DNA from: Actinomycetales bacterium Actino_02
GTDB taxonomy: Bacteria; Actinomycetota; Actinomycetes; Propionibacteriales; Propionibacteriaceae
DNA length: 64,000 nucleotides
NCBI GenBank assembly: GCA_001603275.1
Contig: LUYM01000006.1
Location: 536,532 to 600,531 of the forward strand
Direction of reading: 5' to 3'
The translations under genes were made by a program, and so were the position numbers. Position 1 is the stretch's first letter. Each line of letters begins with the position of its first letter. Below, one piece after another: positions 8,041-19,332 of the stretch. A model generated the notes under the pieces. The model searched no databases. It was not told the DNA's origin and saw only the letters and a list, made by a program, of their open reading frames with translations.

Positions 8041-9221
8041 TCCTCGCCGACCCAGGCACTCAGCGCTGCGGGGCTGAGTGCCTTGTCCAGGGCCAGTTCG
8101 ACAGCTCCGACGAGTGGACCGTCCTCGTTCAGCTCGGCATCGAGAACCGGCGGCGGGCAGCTGCGACGGTAGCTCATCAAGGCTTGGCTGAAGGCTTCCG
8201 CGAAATCGCCGGGGGCTAGTCGCCGCACGTCGGTGGCCAGACCGGAGATGGTGACCAGCTCGGGGTCCACGGCGTTGATCAGTCCGGCCAGGCCGCGACC
8301 TAGCGAAGCCGCCTGCGCCCGCAGCTCGGGTGCAGGGGCGTCCGGGCTTTGGGCGGCCAACCACTCTCGCACGGCGGTGACCTCCTGGACGGGGCCGGCC
8401 AGGTCCAAGGCCAGTTCGCGAGCCAGCGCGCGGGCGCCGAGTTCGACATCCCAGCAGCCGACCGCGCCACAGCTGCACCTGATCGGAGCACGACCGAAGG
8501 GGAGATGACCGTACTCGGCGCTGGCCCCGGTGGCGCCCAGGATCGGGTCGCCGTCTTGGCAGCTGCCGCCCCCGGCGCCGCTGAGCACCATCAGGTGGGT
8601 GCTGACCCGTGCCTGTCGGGCGGCGCCGCGACGCGCCTCGGCGACGCCGGCCAAGGTGGCGTCGTTGTTGCAGAGCAGTGGTCCGCCGGCACCGAGTGAG
8701 CTCAGCTCCACCTGCTGCCAGCCGAGCACCGCCGACTGAACCACCCGGGTGCCGGACAGAGTCCCGGCCAGGGAGACCGAGGTGGCGCTGATTCGGTGTC
8801 GATAGCGGCGGCGGTACCCGTTCAGGGTTGCTTCGACGGCGTCAAGAATCGAGGTGGGGGAGTAGTCGTCATGCGACCCGCCGTGGAGTTCGCCGAGCCG
8901 TCCGTCCACTCCGGCGACGGCGGTCCGCCAGCCGGTGGCGGTGATGTCGGCGGCCAGCACCAGCGGCCCGTCCGGATGGGGTAGCAGCTGAGTGCTCGGA
9001 CGGCCGCGTCCGGTCGGGGCGGCGGCGGTCTCGGTGATCAGCCGGCCGGCATCGAGCCGACTGATCAGGTCGGTCATCGTCCCTGAGCTCAGGTGCAGAC
9101 GCTTGGTCAGCTCGGCGCGGCTCGCCTCCGGCTCACCGCGATAGGCCTTCAGCACGTCCGCGGCCACCGACCAGCGCAGTTCTGCCTGACGGCGTCGGGC
9201 CGGAGGTCGCGAAGGAGCCAT
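8037..9221 (-). CDS. ROK-family transcriptional regulator
   Basis: This is a 394-residue ROK (repressor, ORF, kinase) protein. The N-terminal winged helix, about residues 10-70, contains SRAELTKRLHLSSGTMTDLI. The C-terminal sugar-kinase-like ROK domain has the zinc motif CSCGAVGCW and the preceding GHLPFG segment. Such proteins repress or activate sugar genes in response to sugars or sugar phosphates. It diverges from the MFS transporter gene across 41 bp, so the MFS gene is its most likely target. Its TAG stop is shared in reverse with the pcrA stop (CTAG). Confidence 0.92.
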   Translation of the reverse strand: MAPSRPPARRRQAELRWSVAADVLKAYRGEPEASRAELTKRLHLSSGTMTDLISRLDAGRLITETAAAPTGRGRPSTQLLPHPDGPLVLAADITATGWRTAVAGVDGRLGELHGGSHDDYSPTSILDAVEATLNGYRRRYRHRISATSVSLAGTLSGTRVVQSAVLGWQQVELSSLGAGGPLLCNNDATLAGVAEARRGAARQARVSTHLMVLSGAGGGSCQDGDPILGATGASAEYGHLPFGRAPIRCSCGAVGCWDVELGARALARELALDLAGPVQEVTAVREWLAAQSPDAPAPELRAQAASLGRGLAGLINAVDPELVTISGLATDVRRLAPGDFAEAFSQALMSYRRSCPPPVLDAELNEDGPLVGAVELALDKALSPAALSAWVGED

Positions 9222-9262
9222 GACCCGGATTATACTCGCTGGACGAGCTTAAGAATGGAGTC
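9222..9262. promoter_or_regulatory. Divergent promoter region between ROK regulator and MFS gene
   Basis: Forty-one bases separate the two divergent genes. A TATACT hexamer at 9231-9236 resembles a -10 box. A short inverted repeat, CTCG-ctgga-CGAG, lies next to it and could be the ROK operator. Both assignments rest on inspection only. Confidence 0.4.
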
Positions 9263-10462
9263 GTGGTGAGTCCCGAGGAAGCGGCTGCCGCCCCTGCTGG
9301 CGCCCCTGTGATGACACAGTTTCGGCGCGACGGTGCCACCTGGCTGATCTATCTGGTGTGGGCGGCGCTGGGCTTCGCCGTGAACGGCCTGGGGAGCGTC
9401 CTGCTGCCGCTGAAGGACGAGCTCGGCCTGACCACCGTCCAGACCAGCCTCTACTCGGCCTTCTTCGCCATCGGCTTGGTCCTCACCGGGATTGTCGGGC
9501 ATCGCCTGGTCGACGCAGTGGGACGGCATCGGCTGCTCCTGGTCGTCTTGGGTGTTGTCGGGGGCGGCGCGCTGGTGATGACCTTCGGCACGGTGGTAAC
9601 CACCTTCCTCGGTGCCGCCGGGATCGGCCTGGGCGCCGCACTGATGATTCAGGTGCTGCCGGTCGAGATGGTCAGCCTGCAGCCCGACCACGCGCCGCGC
9701 GCACTGTCCGAAGCCAACTCCCTGTCCAGCATCGCCGGCATGATCGCGCCCTTCGGGGTGGCCTGGGCGTTGGCGTCCGGCCTGGGCTGGAGCTTCGGCT
9801 ACACGATCCCGCTGGCCGTGGCCACCGGTCTGTCGGTGGTCGGCCTCCTGATCGCGCGACGCCGCAGCGATGCTGGGGTGGCCGATGACGTGACCGACGC
9901 GGCGCCGATCGCGACCGCGGTCGAGTCGCCGTGGCGGCCGTGGATCGAGATGGTCGGATCGGTAGCCGTAGAGTTCTGCTTCGTCCTGTGGTCGGCCACG
10001 GCGGTTGCGGCCTGGCATCACGTCGACATCTCGCTGGCCACTTTGATCGCCGGCTGTTTCCTGGTCGGCATGGGCGTGGGCCGCTTCGCCGGGGCCCCGC
10101 TGGCCGACCGTTTCGGCGTCCGCAACACCACCGTGGGTTGCCTGCTGCTCGCCCTGGTCGGATCGTTCGCCTTCTGGTTCGCCGGCGACCAATGGATCGC
10201 CGCCGGCGCATTGCTGATCGGCGGCTTGGGGGTCTCGCTGCTCTATCCGCTGACTCTCTCCCGGCTTCTGGCGGCCGATCCCGGCAACACCGACCGGGCT
10301 ACCTCCCGCAGTGCATTGGCCTCCGGGGTGGCGATCCTGAGCGTCCCGCCACTGCTGGCCGGCCTGGCTGACATCGTCGGCCTGCATCTGGCTTTTCTGG
10401 TGGCGCCGGTGATCCTGGTTGCTCTCATCGTGCGCAATCTGTGGGCCGGGCGGAGTCGGTGA
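9263..10462 (+). CDS. Major facilitator superfamily transporter
   Basis: This is a 399-residue secondary transporter with about twelve hydrophobic segments split by a polar central loop (ARRRSDAGVADDVTDAAPIAT, near 200). The A-motif-like GHRLVDAVGRHRL follows the second segment, and a second copy, GAPLADRFGVRNTT, follows the eighth, as in the MFS two-fold repeat. The GTG at 9263 is the track start; GTG 9266 fits the GGAG at 9255 better, and ATG 9311 is also possible. Divergent from the ROK regulator, it may import or export a sugar or a related small molecule. The substrate is not inferable. Confidence 0.88.
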   Translation: MVSPEEAAAAPAGAPVMTQFRRDGATWLIYLVWAALGFAVNGLGSVLLPLKDELGLTTVQTSLYSAFFAIGLVLTGIVGHRLVDAVGRHRLLLVVLGVVGGGALVMTFGTVVTTFLGAAGIGLGAALMIQVLPVEMVSLQPDHAPRALSEANSLSSIAGMIAPFGVAWALASGLGWSFGYTIPLAVATGLSVVGLLIARRRSDAGVADDVTDAAPIATAVESPWRPWIEMVGSVAVEFCFVLWSATAVAAWHHVDISLATLIAGCFLVGMGVGRFAGAPLADRFGVRNTTVGCLLLALVGSFAFWFAGDQWIAAGALLIGGLGVSLLYPLTLSRLLAADPGNTDRATSRSALASGVAILSVPPLLAGLADIVGLHLAFLVAPVILVALIVRNLWAGRSR

Positions 10463-10554
10463 GGATGCCCGCGATCACAGCCGGGTGAGTAGCGTCCGGA
10501 TCGCTGCTCGGGTGGACGTCCACGCGCCGCACAAGCAGCGACGCGCTCAACTTC

Positions 10555-11433
10555 TCAGTTGTTGGCCGCGTCCTTGACCTGGTTGTCGCCGGCCTTCTTG
10601 GCTTCCTTGTTCCATCCGATGAACTCCATCGGATCGGTGCCGGAGCCGTTCTTGTAGGCCGAGAAGTGCAGGTGGCAGGCGGTGGAGAGGCCGGTGTCGC
10701 CGACGTAACCCACGACGTCGCCCTGGTTGACGTGCTGACCGACCGAGACCACGTAGCGCGACATGTGCAGGTAGCCGGTCTGGACGTCGACACCGTTGAT
10801 GTCGCCGTGGTCGATCCGGACGTTGTTGCCGGAGCCGCCGTTGTAGCCCATCTCGGCCTTGACGACGACGCCGGACTGCGCGGCCCAGATCGGCTGGCCG
10901 CAGGCGCCGCCGATGTCGTCGCCATCGTGCATCCGCCAGTAGTGCAGGATCGGGTGGAACCGCATTCCATAGCCCGAACCCACGCTGCCATCGGTGGGCC
11001 ACATGAACTTGGAGAGGTTCTTCAGCCGGTCAGACTCAGTGGTGATCGCCTTGGCGTTGTCGGTCAGGGCGGAAGCCCGAGCGCTCGCCGCGGCCTGAGC
11101 CACCGCTTCATCGGTACCGGCCTTGGCTTCGGCGAGCGTGCGTGCCCGCGCGGCGGCCATGGCCGGGATGTCCGGAGTGGGAGTGCTGGTGCTGGTGGCG
11201 GAGGCGCTGATTCCCAGCGGGCCGTTGTTCGCGAAGGCTGTGCCGGTGGAGTAGTTGGCCGACGCGGTGAAGGTCACGACGCCCACGGCGGCGATTCCTG
11301 AGACGACCACCACGGTGAGGGCGCGTCGCAGCAGGCTCTGAAGGTGGCTTGCGCCAAGCCGGTGGCTGGGGGTGGAGCCGGGGCCCGGGAGCGCACGTCG
11401 AGGCTTGTCAACCTCGAAGTTCGGATTGCTCAC
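10555..11433 (-). CDS. M23-family metallopeptidase, membrane-anchored
   Basis: This is a 292-residue LytM-type peptidoglycan endopeptidase. A basic N-terminus is followed by one membrane segment or uncleaved signal (about 37-58). Then come a Ser/Thr/Pro-rich linker, an Ala-rich probable coiled coil (about 90-140), and the M23 domain (about 144-260). Zinc ligands are present: His169 and Asp173 in HDGDD, and His254-x-His256 in HLHFS. The N-terminal helix region resembles the coiled coils that hold such enzymes inactive. It should act outside the membrane on cell-wall cross-links during growth or division. The start is GTG. It diverges from sucC over 209 bp. Confidence 0.9.
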   Translation of the reverse strand: MSNPNFEVDKPRRALPGPGSTPSHRLGASHLQSLLRRALTVVVVSGIAAVGVVTFTASANYSTGTAFANNGPLGISASATSTSTPTPDIPAMAAARARTLAEAKAGTDEAVAQAAASARASALTDNAKAITTESDRLKNLSKFMWPTDGSVGSGYGMRFHPILHYWRMHDGDDIGGACGQPIWAAQSGVVVKAEMGYNGGSGNNVRIDHGDINGVDVQTGYLHMSRYVVSVGQHVNQGDVVGYVGDTGLSTACHLHFSAYKNGSGTDPMEFIGWNKEAKKAGDNQVKDAANN

Positions 11434-11642
11434 TGGTTACCTGTTCACTCTTGCTCAATGGGCTGATTCGGCCGCCTCCGAACCAACGAACGAGAGCTTA
11501 GCATTTCTCAGGAACTTTCTCAGGATCCGGTCCAAACTGGGTACTGCTTGGCACTGATTCGGGCTCGGAACCGTGTTCGCGACCCCCGAATACTAGGCTC
11601 GCCGCAGATCGGCCCCCGGGCCGCGCGACAACAGGAGGTCGG
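11434..11642. promoter_or_regulatory. Divergent intergenic region, M23 peptidase / sucC
   Basis: This region holds the promoters of both flanking genes. A direct repeat TTTCTCAGG occurs at 11504-11512 and 11516-11524 (12-bp period), a possible binding site. The sucC ribosome site AGGAGG is at 11632-11637. No known riboswitch pattern was recognised. Confidence 0.4.
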
Positions 11643-12818
11643 GTGGATCTTTTCGAGTACCAAGCTCGAGACCTGTTCCAGGCGTCAGGCGTCCCGGTGT
11701 TGCCGGGCCTGGTGGCCAGCACGCCGCAGGAGGCGGCGGACGCCGCCGAGAAGCTCGGCGCGGAACTGGTGGTGGTGAAGGCCCAGGTGAAGACCGGCGG
11801 ACGCGGCAAGGCCGGCGGAGTCAAGCTGGCCCGCTCGCCGCAGGAGGCCGCCGCCCATGCGTCCGCGATCCTCGGCATGGACATCAAGGGGCACCGGGTC
11901 CACAAGGTGCTGATCGCAGCCGGTGCCGAGATCGACGAGGAGTACTACTTCTCGCTGCTTCTGGATCGCAGTATCGGCGGCTACCTGGCGATGTGCTCCA
12001 AGCAGGGCGGCGTGGAGATCGAGACCTTGGCTGTCGAGCAGCCCGAGGCGCTGGCGAAGCTGCCGATCGACCCGCTGGTCGGGCTGGACCATCCGAAGGC
12101 GCGAGAGCTGGCCCGGCTGGCCGGCTTCACGGCCGAGGAGGCCGGCCCGATCGCCGACGTCCTGGTCAAGCTCGGCGCGGTGTACCGGGACCAGGACGCC
12201 ACCTTGGTCGAGGTGAACCCGCTGGTCAAGACTGCCGCCGGCGACATCATCGCCCTGGACGGCAAGGTCACCCTCGACGGCAATGCGGCCTTCCGGCACC
12301 CGGATTGGGATCAGTACACCGATGCGGCTGCCGAGGATCCGCTGGAATTGCGGGCTCGGGAGAAGGGCCTCAACTACGTGAAGCTGGACGGTTCGGTCGG
12401 GGTGATCGGAAACGGTGCGGGACTGGTGATGAGCACACTGGATGTCGTCGCCGGGGCCGGCGCCGATCTGCCCTCACAGCCGCGTCCGGCGAATTTCCTC
12501 GACATCGGTGGCGGCGCCTCGGCCCAGGTGATGGCGAACGGGCTGGACATCATCTTGTCCGACCCGGACGTCCGCTCGGTGTTCGTGAACGTCTTCGGCG
12601 GGATCACCGCCTGCTCCGAGGTGGCCAAGGGAATCATCGACGCCCTGGCCATCCTGGGGGAGCGGGCTACCAAGCCGATCGTGGTCCGGCTCGACGGCAA
12701 CGCCGTCGAGATCGGCCGGCACATGCTCACCGAGGCGGCCCATCCGCTGGTGCAGCTGGTGGACACCATGGACGCAGCGGCCCGACGGGCCGCCGAACTG
12801 GCCGCCGCGGCCGAATAG
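11643..12818 (+). CDS. sucC: Succinyl-CoA synthetase beta subunit (ADP-forming type)
   Basis: Together with SucD it converts succinyl-CoA, phosphate and NDP into succinate, CoA and NTP in the TCA cycle; in propionic-acid bacteria it also works at the succinyl-CoA node fed by methylmalonyl-CoA mutase. It has 391 residues, typical. The N-terminal ATP-grasp starts with [19 protein letters not shown] and includes [19 protein letters not shown]. The C-terminal CoA-ligase domain shows [10 protein letters not shown] and [16 protein letters not shown]. The GTG start follows a near-perfect AGGAGG. The sucD gene follows after 10 bp. Confidence 0.97.
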   Translation: MDLFEYQARDLFQASGVPVLPGLVASTPQEAADAAEKLGAELVVVKAQVKTGGRGKAGGVKLARSPQEAAAHASAILGMDIKGHRVHKVLIAAGAEIDEEYYFSLLLDRSIGGYLAMCSKQGGVEIETLAVEQPEALAKLPIDPLVGLDHPKARELARLAGFTAEEAGPIADVLVKLGAVYRDQDATLVEVNPLVKTAAGDIIALDGKVTLDGNAAFRHPDWDQYTDAAAEDPLELRAREKGLNYVKLDGSVGVIGNGAGLVMSTLDVVAGAGADLPSQPRPANFLDIGGGASAQVMANGLDIILSDPDVRSVFVNVFGGITACSEVAKGIIDALAILGERATKPIVVRLDGNAVEIGRHMLTEAAHPLVQLVDTMDAAARRAAELAAAAE

Positions 12819-12828
12819 GAGTTAGCAG

Positions 12829-13707
12829 ATGTCGATCTGGCTCGACCAGCGCGCGAAGGTCATCGTGCAGGGCATGACCGGTAGCGAAGGCCGCAAACAC
12901 ACCCAGCGGATGATCGGATCCGGCACCCGGATCGTCGCCGGGGTCACCCCGGGCAAGGGCGGACAGTCGGTGGTCTTCGAAGAGGATCCGGTGGCCGTCT
13001 ATGACAGCGTCGTGGAAGCCAAGGAGGCGACTGGCGCGAACACGTCGGTGATCTTCGTCCCGGCTGCGCACACCGCGAAAGCCGTGCTCGACGCCATCGA
13101 GGCCGAACTCGAGTTGGTGGTGGTGATCACCGAGGGCATCCCGGTCCGCGACACCGCGGAGTTCGTGGCTGCGGCCAAGCGCAGTGGCAAGACCCGACTG
13201 ATCGGACCCAACTGTCCCGGCCTGATCAGCCCCGGCAAGTCCAATGTCGGCATCATTCCGCCCAACATCGCCGGCCCCGGCCCGATCGGGCTGGTGTCGA
13301 AGTCGGGCACGCTGACCTACCAGATGATGTTCGAGCTGCGTGATTTGGGCTTCTCGTCCGCGGTCGGCATCGGTGGCGACCCGGTGAACGGGACCAGCCA
13401 TATCGACGCGCTGGAGGCATTCGAGGCTGACCCGCAGACCGAGGCCATCGTGCTGATCGGCGAGATCGGCGGGGACGCTGAGGAGCGGGCCGCAGCCTTC
13501 ATCGCCGAGCACGTCACCAAGCCGGTGATCGGCTATGTGGCCGGTTTCACCGCTCCGACCGGCAAGACCATGGGGCACGCCGGCGCCATCGTCACCGGGT
13601 CGTCCGGGACTGCCGCAGCCAAGAAGGTCGCGCTGGAGGCAGCCGGCGTCCGGGTTGGCCGCACGCCGAGCGAGACCGCAGTCCTGGCCCGAGCCGCGCT
13701 GCGCTGA
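12829..13707 (+). CDS. sucD: Succinyl-CoA synthetase alpha subunit
   Basis: This 292-residue partner of SucC binds CoA in the N-terminal Rossmann domain ([19 protein letters not shown]) and carries the phospho-histidine, His250 in [10 protein letters not shown]. The segments [20 protein letters not shown] and [11 protein letters not shown] are family hallmarks. A ribosome site (GGAG) lies in the 10-bp gap after sucC, so the two are one transcript. A GC-rich hairpin follows the stop. Confidence 0.97.
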   Translation: MSIWLDQRAKVIVQGMTGSEGRKHTQRMIGSGTRIVAGVTPGKGGQSVVFEEDPVAVYDSVVEAKEATGANTSVIFVPAAHTAKAVLDAIEAELELVVVITEGIPVRDTAEFVAAAKRSGKTRLIGPNCPGLISPGKSNVGIIPPNIAGPGPIGLVSKSGTLTYQMMFELRDLGFSSAVGIGGDPVNGTSHIDALEAFEADPQTEAIVLIGEIGGDAEERAAAFIAEHVTKPVIGYVAGFTAPTGKTMGHAGAIVTGSSGTAAAKKVALEAAGVRVGRTPSETAVLARAALR

Positions 13708-13712
13708 GCCCG

Positions 13713-13727
13713 CCCGTCGCGGACGGG
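13713..13727 (+). terminator. Short hairpin after sucD
   Basis: CCCGTC (13713-13718) pairs with GACGGG (13722-13727) over a 3-base loop, 6 bp after the sucD stop. There is no T tract. About 25 bp on, GGAACCGTCCCC resembles a half-site of the hairpin found at 29592-29656. Confidence 0.4.
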
Positions 13728-13771
13728 TGAGGTCAGGTGGACGGTAATGGAACCGTCCCCGCGGCTGGGAC

Positions 13772-15778
13772 TCAGGGGAGCTGGGTGACTCGCTCAGCTG
13801 CGCGCTGGACGACGTCCTTCCAGGCCTCGTCGGTGAAGTCGAAGTCCTTGGTGGGGTTGGCCAGCACGTAGACCAGGCGCTTGCCGACGGTCACCACGCC
13901 GACCCGATAGACCGGGTTGCTCTGTCCGGTCTTCTGGACCACGTGGTAAGTGCTGCCCGAGAACTTCAGGCTGTTGGCTCCGGAGCCGGACACCTTCGGT
14001 CCATTGTCGACGGTGGCGGTCAGCATCCGGTCCGCGCAGCCGTCGATGTTGGAGTTGATGGTCTTCGCTGCTGCCGCGGCGGCCTTGGCGTCGGCGTAGG
14101 TGTAGATGACCTGGTCCACGCCGAAGCCGGACGGCGCCTTCGGGTCATCGGCCAGCAGCAGGGTGCGCTGAGTATCGGCGGTCGCGCCGGACAGCCGCGT
14201 CAGGTCGACGCCCTCGCAGCCGCTGCCCAGGATGCTCACCGGGTTGTCGGTGGAACTCCAGCGACCGGCCCCCAAAGTGAGCCGAGGCAGGTCGGCCGGG
14301 ACCAACCAGCCTGGCTGGCTTCCGGCCGGCGGCAGGCCGGCCTTGACCTGAATACCGGTCGGGCAGGTTCCGTCTCCGCCGCTGCACTGGCGATTCACCG
14401 AGTTCGAGGCGACGGTGGCCACTGCGGGCACGGCCACCTCACTGCTGGTGGCCAGATCGATCAGACTGACCGTGCGTCCGGTCCGGGTGAGCAGCACCAC
14501 GTGGTGAATCGGTGTGGCGTCCTGCACGGTCAGCTGCACGGCGTTCGCCGAGTCGGTCATTCCATCGATGGTCGAGGCGCTGTCGATCAAGGCGGTGTCG
14601 TTCGCGCAGACGCCGGTCTGCTGCAGCCGCAGGGCATAGGCAGTCGAGGCACTCGTCACGTCGGGGTAGACGTCGACGATCTGCACCAGCGAGTCCGTCG
14701 TGGACGAGGTGGACGGGATTCGGCGGGCGCTGGTCCGCTGCGCAGCCGGGAGTCCATCAGCGGTCGCCGGCAGGCACAACGGCCGTGCTCCGTTGGCCGC
14801 CTCGGCGGTACCCCAGCTCTGTCCGGCCAGGGTGCCCAGATCGGCACTGGTGAGCAGCGGGTCGACCGGCGCCTGCGCCGGGCTGTTGGCCCCGCTGGGT
14901 GCGTTGGAGTGTGCGGTCAGCAGGTAGATCACCGAGATCACCAGCAGCACCACGATCGTCACCGAAGCCACGATGATCAGCACCGGACGGGTCTTGCGCG
15001 GTGCCGGCTGCGCCTCCGGTTCGGCGGCCGCGAACCGCACCGGGCTGGACGGCGACGAGGGCGGGGCAAGCCGGGCGGCTGCGGTCGCAGCCAGCTCCTC
15101 GGGGCTCACCTTGTGGGTATGCCGTTCCTTGCGTGCGGCCTTGGCCTCTGCGGCGGCCTGCCGTGCTGCTTCCTGGTCGGCCTTGCGCTGTTCGGCGGCC
15201 TGACGTTTTGCCTCAGCCTTCTCCGCCTTGAGTCGCTCAGCCTCCGCCTTGCGGGCCTGCCGCGGTGACAACTGCGGCTCGGCGGGGGCGGTCGGTGCGG
15301 TCTCGATCGAGCGGGGAAGGTCGCCCAGGGAGGCCGGGCCCACGGGGGCGGCCGGGGCGTCCAGGCTGCTCAATGGCACGGTCACGGCCGGCGGTGCGCT
15401 GGGACGATTGGGCGGCGGCAGGACCGGATTGAATCCCGCAATCGGCGACAGCGGGCTGGCCGCCGAGCGACGCGGGGCAGCCCACTCGTCGTAGGGAATG
15501 TCGTTGGCCGAGTAGCGGCGGCCGTGGGCCGGCGGCAGCGCGCCTTCGGGGTCGGGCAATACCGGGCGCGGCGGCGGCACCGGAGTGGTCAGCTTGGCAG
15601 GCTCGTCGTCGCGGAACGGCGCCAGCCGTCGCATCAGACCGGTGTCGGTCAGCGGTGAGGGCGCCTCGTAGGAGTAGTCGCCGTCGTCGGGGCTTTGTGG
15701 AGAATGCGTCCAGTCGTCGGGGATGGGGCCGAGCGCCCGCCTCGGAGTGGACGAACCATCATTCGCCACGTTTGCCAT
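13772..15778 (-). CDS. Membrane-anchored protein with two PknH-sensor-like extracytoplasmic domains
   Basis: No specific gene is recognised. The 668 residues fall into four parts: a Pro-rich, acidic cytoplasmic region (1-170); a charged Ala/Lys/Glu-rich probable coiled coil (about 175-225, RQARKAEAERLKAEKAEAKR); one membrane helix (about 270-292, VLIIVASVTIVVLLVISVIY); and a long extracytoplasmic part. The last shows two similar units, each starting with DLPRLTLGAG- or DLGTLAGQSW-like text and having paired cysteines and a YTYADAKAAAAAA or YPDVTSASTAY helix. This pattern resembles the PknH-like extracellular sensor domain of actinobacterial kinases and lipoproteins. There is no kinase domain. 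It is convergent with sucD and divergent from the DUF6350 gene. Confidence 0.65.
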   Translation of the reverse strand: MANVANDGSSTPRRALGPIPDDWTHSPQSPDDGDYSYEAPSPLTDTGLMRRLAPFRDDEPAKLTTPVPPPRPVLPDPEGALPPAHGRRYSANDIPYDEWAAPRRSAASPLSPIAGFNPVLPPPNRPSAPPAVTVPLSSLDAPAAPVGPASLGDLPRSIETAPTAPAEPQLSPRQARKAEAERLKAEKAEAKRQAAEQRKADQEAARQAAAEAKAARKERHTHKVSPEELAATAAARLAPPSSPSSPVRFAAAEPEAQPAPRKTRPVLIIVASVTIVVLLVISVIYLLTAHSNAPSGANSPAQAPVDPLLTSADLGTLAGQSWGTAEAANGARPLCLPATADGLPAAQRTSARRIPSTSSTTDSLVQIVDVYPDVTSASTAYALRLQQTGVCANDTALIDSASTIDGMTDSANAVQLTVQDATPIHHVVLLTRTGRTVSLIDLATSSEVAVPAVATVASNSVNRQCSGGDGTCPTGIQVKAGLPPAGSQPGWLVPADLPRLTLGAGRWSSTDNPVSILGSGCEGVDLTRLSGATADTQRTLLLADDPKAPSGFGVDQVIYTYADAKAAAAAAKTINSNIDGCADRMLTATVDNGPKVSGSGANSLKFSGSTYHVVQKTGQSNPVYRVGVVTVGKRLVYVLANPTKDFDFTDEAWKDVVQRAAERVTQLP

Positions 15779-15871
15779 CCCTTACCTCGACACCGGTTGT
15801 CCGAGCCAGTGTAGTGGCGTCGGGCGTGTCCGGGCCGTAGGCCGCAGCAGGTTGGGTCAGCATGGGTAGCG

Positions 15872-17125
15872 ATGGCCAGAAAGACGACCCGAGGCACGAG
15901 CCGGCTGCAACTGCAGGTGGACAGCGCCCGCACGATCCGCATTCCTCAGCTTGACGGGGAACAACCGCTGCTGCCCTGGCCGCTCGCGGCCATCGGCGGC
16001 GGCCTGCTGGCCGCTCTCGCCGGCTGCCTGGCCGTGGCCGGCATCACCTTCGTCGGCTGGCTCAGTGTGATCGCGATTCCGGTCGCCGACATGCTCACCT
16101 TCGCCGGACGTGGCTGGCTGCTGGTCAACGGTGGCCACCTGGAGGTCGGCTCCGGCGCGATCAGCCTGATGCCGCTCACCGTGACCCTGGCCGTGGCTGC
16201 TCTGGCCGGCTGGGTGGGGGCCTTCAGCTACCGGCAGGTGCGGCTGGCGTTGGACGGTGATCCGGCGCTGACCCGCCGGATCGGTCTGATCGCTCTGACC
16301 GCCGTCCAGGTCAGTCTCGGCTATACGGCGTTCACGGCCGGGGTGGCCTGGGGCGTCGGCGGGCTCGGGGACGGCTCCGGCTTGGCCGGTGCGGCCGCGC
16401 TGAGCCTGCTGTCGGCCCTGATTGGGGCCGTGCTGGCCGACGGCTACCTGCTGGCCCTGCGCTGGCCGCGCTGGCTGCGGGCCGGCGTCCGCGGGGCTGG
16501 TGCCGGCGGTCTCGGTCTGGTGCTGCTGGCCGCGGTGGTGCTCCTCGTTGCGACGATCCAGGGCGTGGGCCAGATCCAGGCGCTGGAGGACGGAGTCGGC
16601 TTCGACACCGGCGGCCTGGTGGTGTGGGCGGTCCTACTGATCGGCTACCTGCCGAACCTGCTCGGCTGGTCCCTGGCCTGGGTGATGGGTGGCGGCTTCA
16701 GTGTGGGCAGTCAGACCCTGGTCTCGCTGTGGACCACTCAGCTGGGGATGCTGCCGGCCATTCCTGCGTTCGGGGCGCTGCCGGCGGACGGGTCGGCCAG
16801 CCCGTGGCTGATGAGTTGGCTCGCCGCGGGGATCGTGGTGGGTGCGTTGGCCGGCCTGGTCGCGGCCCGTGACGTCGGCGGTGAACCGGTGATGGCGATT
16901 GCCGCGGCCGGTTGCGCCGGGCTGCTCGTCGCCGCGATCTTCCTGCTGTGGATGGCGCTGAGCGGTGGCGGGCTCGGGGTGTTTCGAATGGCCGAACTCG
17001 GTCCGCGGCTGCTCGATGCGGCAATGACCGGAGCGCCGTTGCTGCTGTTGTCGGCACTGCTGGCCGGAGCGGTGGTCGCGCTGGTTCAGCGAATCGGCAA
17101 CCGGCGGCGAGTGACGGCCCAGTAG
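15872..17125 (+). CDS. DUF6350-like polytopic membrane protein
   Basis: This 417-residue protein is almost wholly hydrophobic, with nine or ten membrane segments after a basic start (MARKTTRGTSRLQLQVDSAR). Proteins of this kind, named DUF6350 in my recollection, sit between sucCD and purN-purH in many actinobacteria; that conserved position is the main support. Glycine- and alanine-rich helices and few charged residues suggest a channel- or scaffold-like role, but function is unknown. The ATG at 15872 has no strong ribosome site. Confidence 0.75.
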   Translation: MARKTTRGTSRLQLQVDSARTIRIPQLDGEQPLLPWPLAAIGGGLLAALAGCLAVAGITFVGWLSVIAIPVADMLTFAGRGWLLVNGGHLEVGSGAISLMPLTVTLAVAALAGWVGAFSYRQVRLALDGDPALTRRIGLIALTAVQVSLGYTAFTAGVAWGVGGLGDGSGLAGAAALSLLSALIGAVLADGYLLALRWPRWLRAGVRGAGAGGLGLVLLAAVVLLVATIQGVGQIQALEDGVGFDTGGLVVWAVLLIGYLPNLLGWSLAWVMGGGFSVGSQTLVSLWTTQLGMLPAIPAFGALPADGSASPWLMSWLAAGIVVGALAGLVAARDVGGEPVMAIAAAGCAGLLVAAIFLLWMALSGGGLGVFRMAELGPRLLDAAMTGAPLLLLSALLAGAVVALVQRIGNRRRVTAQ

Positions 17126-17191
17126 TCGGCCCGCTCGTCCGGGCTTCGGTGCGACCGGCTGCCCTTGGCCGGTTTCGATAGGGTCTGGGGC

Positions 17192-17763
17192 ATGCCGTTG
17201 CGTGTGGTGGTCCTGATTTCGGGAACCGGCACCCTGTTGCAGGCACTGCTGGATGCGCAGTCCCAGGGACGGCTGGACGCGCAAGTGGTGGCGGTCGGCT
17301 CGGATCGCCCTGGCATCGCCGGACTCCAGCGCGCCGCAACCGCCGGTGTGCCCAGCTTCGTCCATCCGCTGGCCAAGGGTGCCGACCGGGCGGCGTGGGA
17401 CCGAGAGCTCGCCGAGCTGGTCGGGGCCTACCGGCCCGACCTGGTGGTCAGCGCCGGCTTCATGAAGCTGCTCGGTGCCGCGTTCCTCGACCGTTTCGGC
17501 GATCGCACCATCAACACCCACCCGGCGCTGCTACCGGCCTTCCCCGGGATGCATGCCGTTGCCGAGGCGCTGGCCCACGGCGTCCAGACCACGGGGGCCA
17601 CCGTCTTCCGGGTGGACGCCGGTGTCGACTCCGGTGAGATTCTTGCTCAGGAGTCGGTTCCGGTCCTTGCCGGTGATGACGTCGAGAGCCTGCATGAACG
17701 CATCAAGATCGTCGAGCGGCGCCTGCTGGTCGACACCGTGAACCAACTCAGCCGAGGGAGATC

Positions 17764-17767
<4 letters not shown>
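17192..17767 (+). CDS. purN: Phosphoribosylglycinamide formyltransferase
   Basis: This enzyme transfers a formyl group from 10-formyl-THF to GAR, step 3 of purine synthesis. It has 191 residues from ATG 17192; the frame opens earlier with TTG 17165 but family similarity begins at [19 protein letters not shown]. The catalytic Asn/His are in [12 protein letters not shown] and the catalytic Asp in VDSGEIL. The phosphate loop reads SGTGTLL rather than the common SGxGSNL, a mild variation. The stop overlaps the purH start by 4 bp. Confidence 0.95.
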
Positions 17768-19323
<1,556 letters not shown>

Positions 19324-19332
19324 AGGGGCCCG

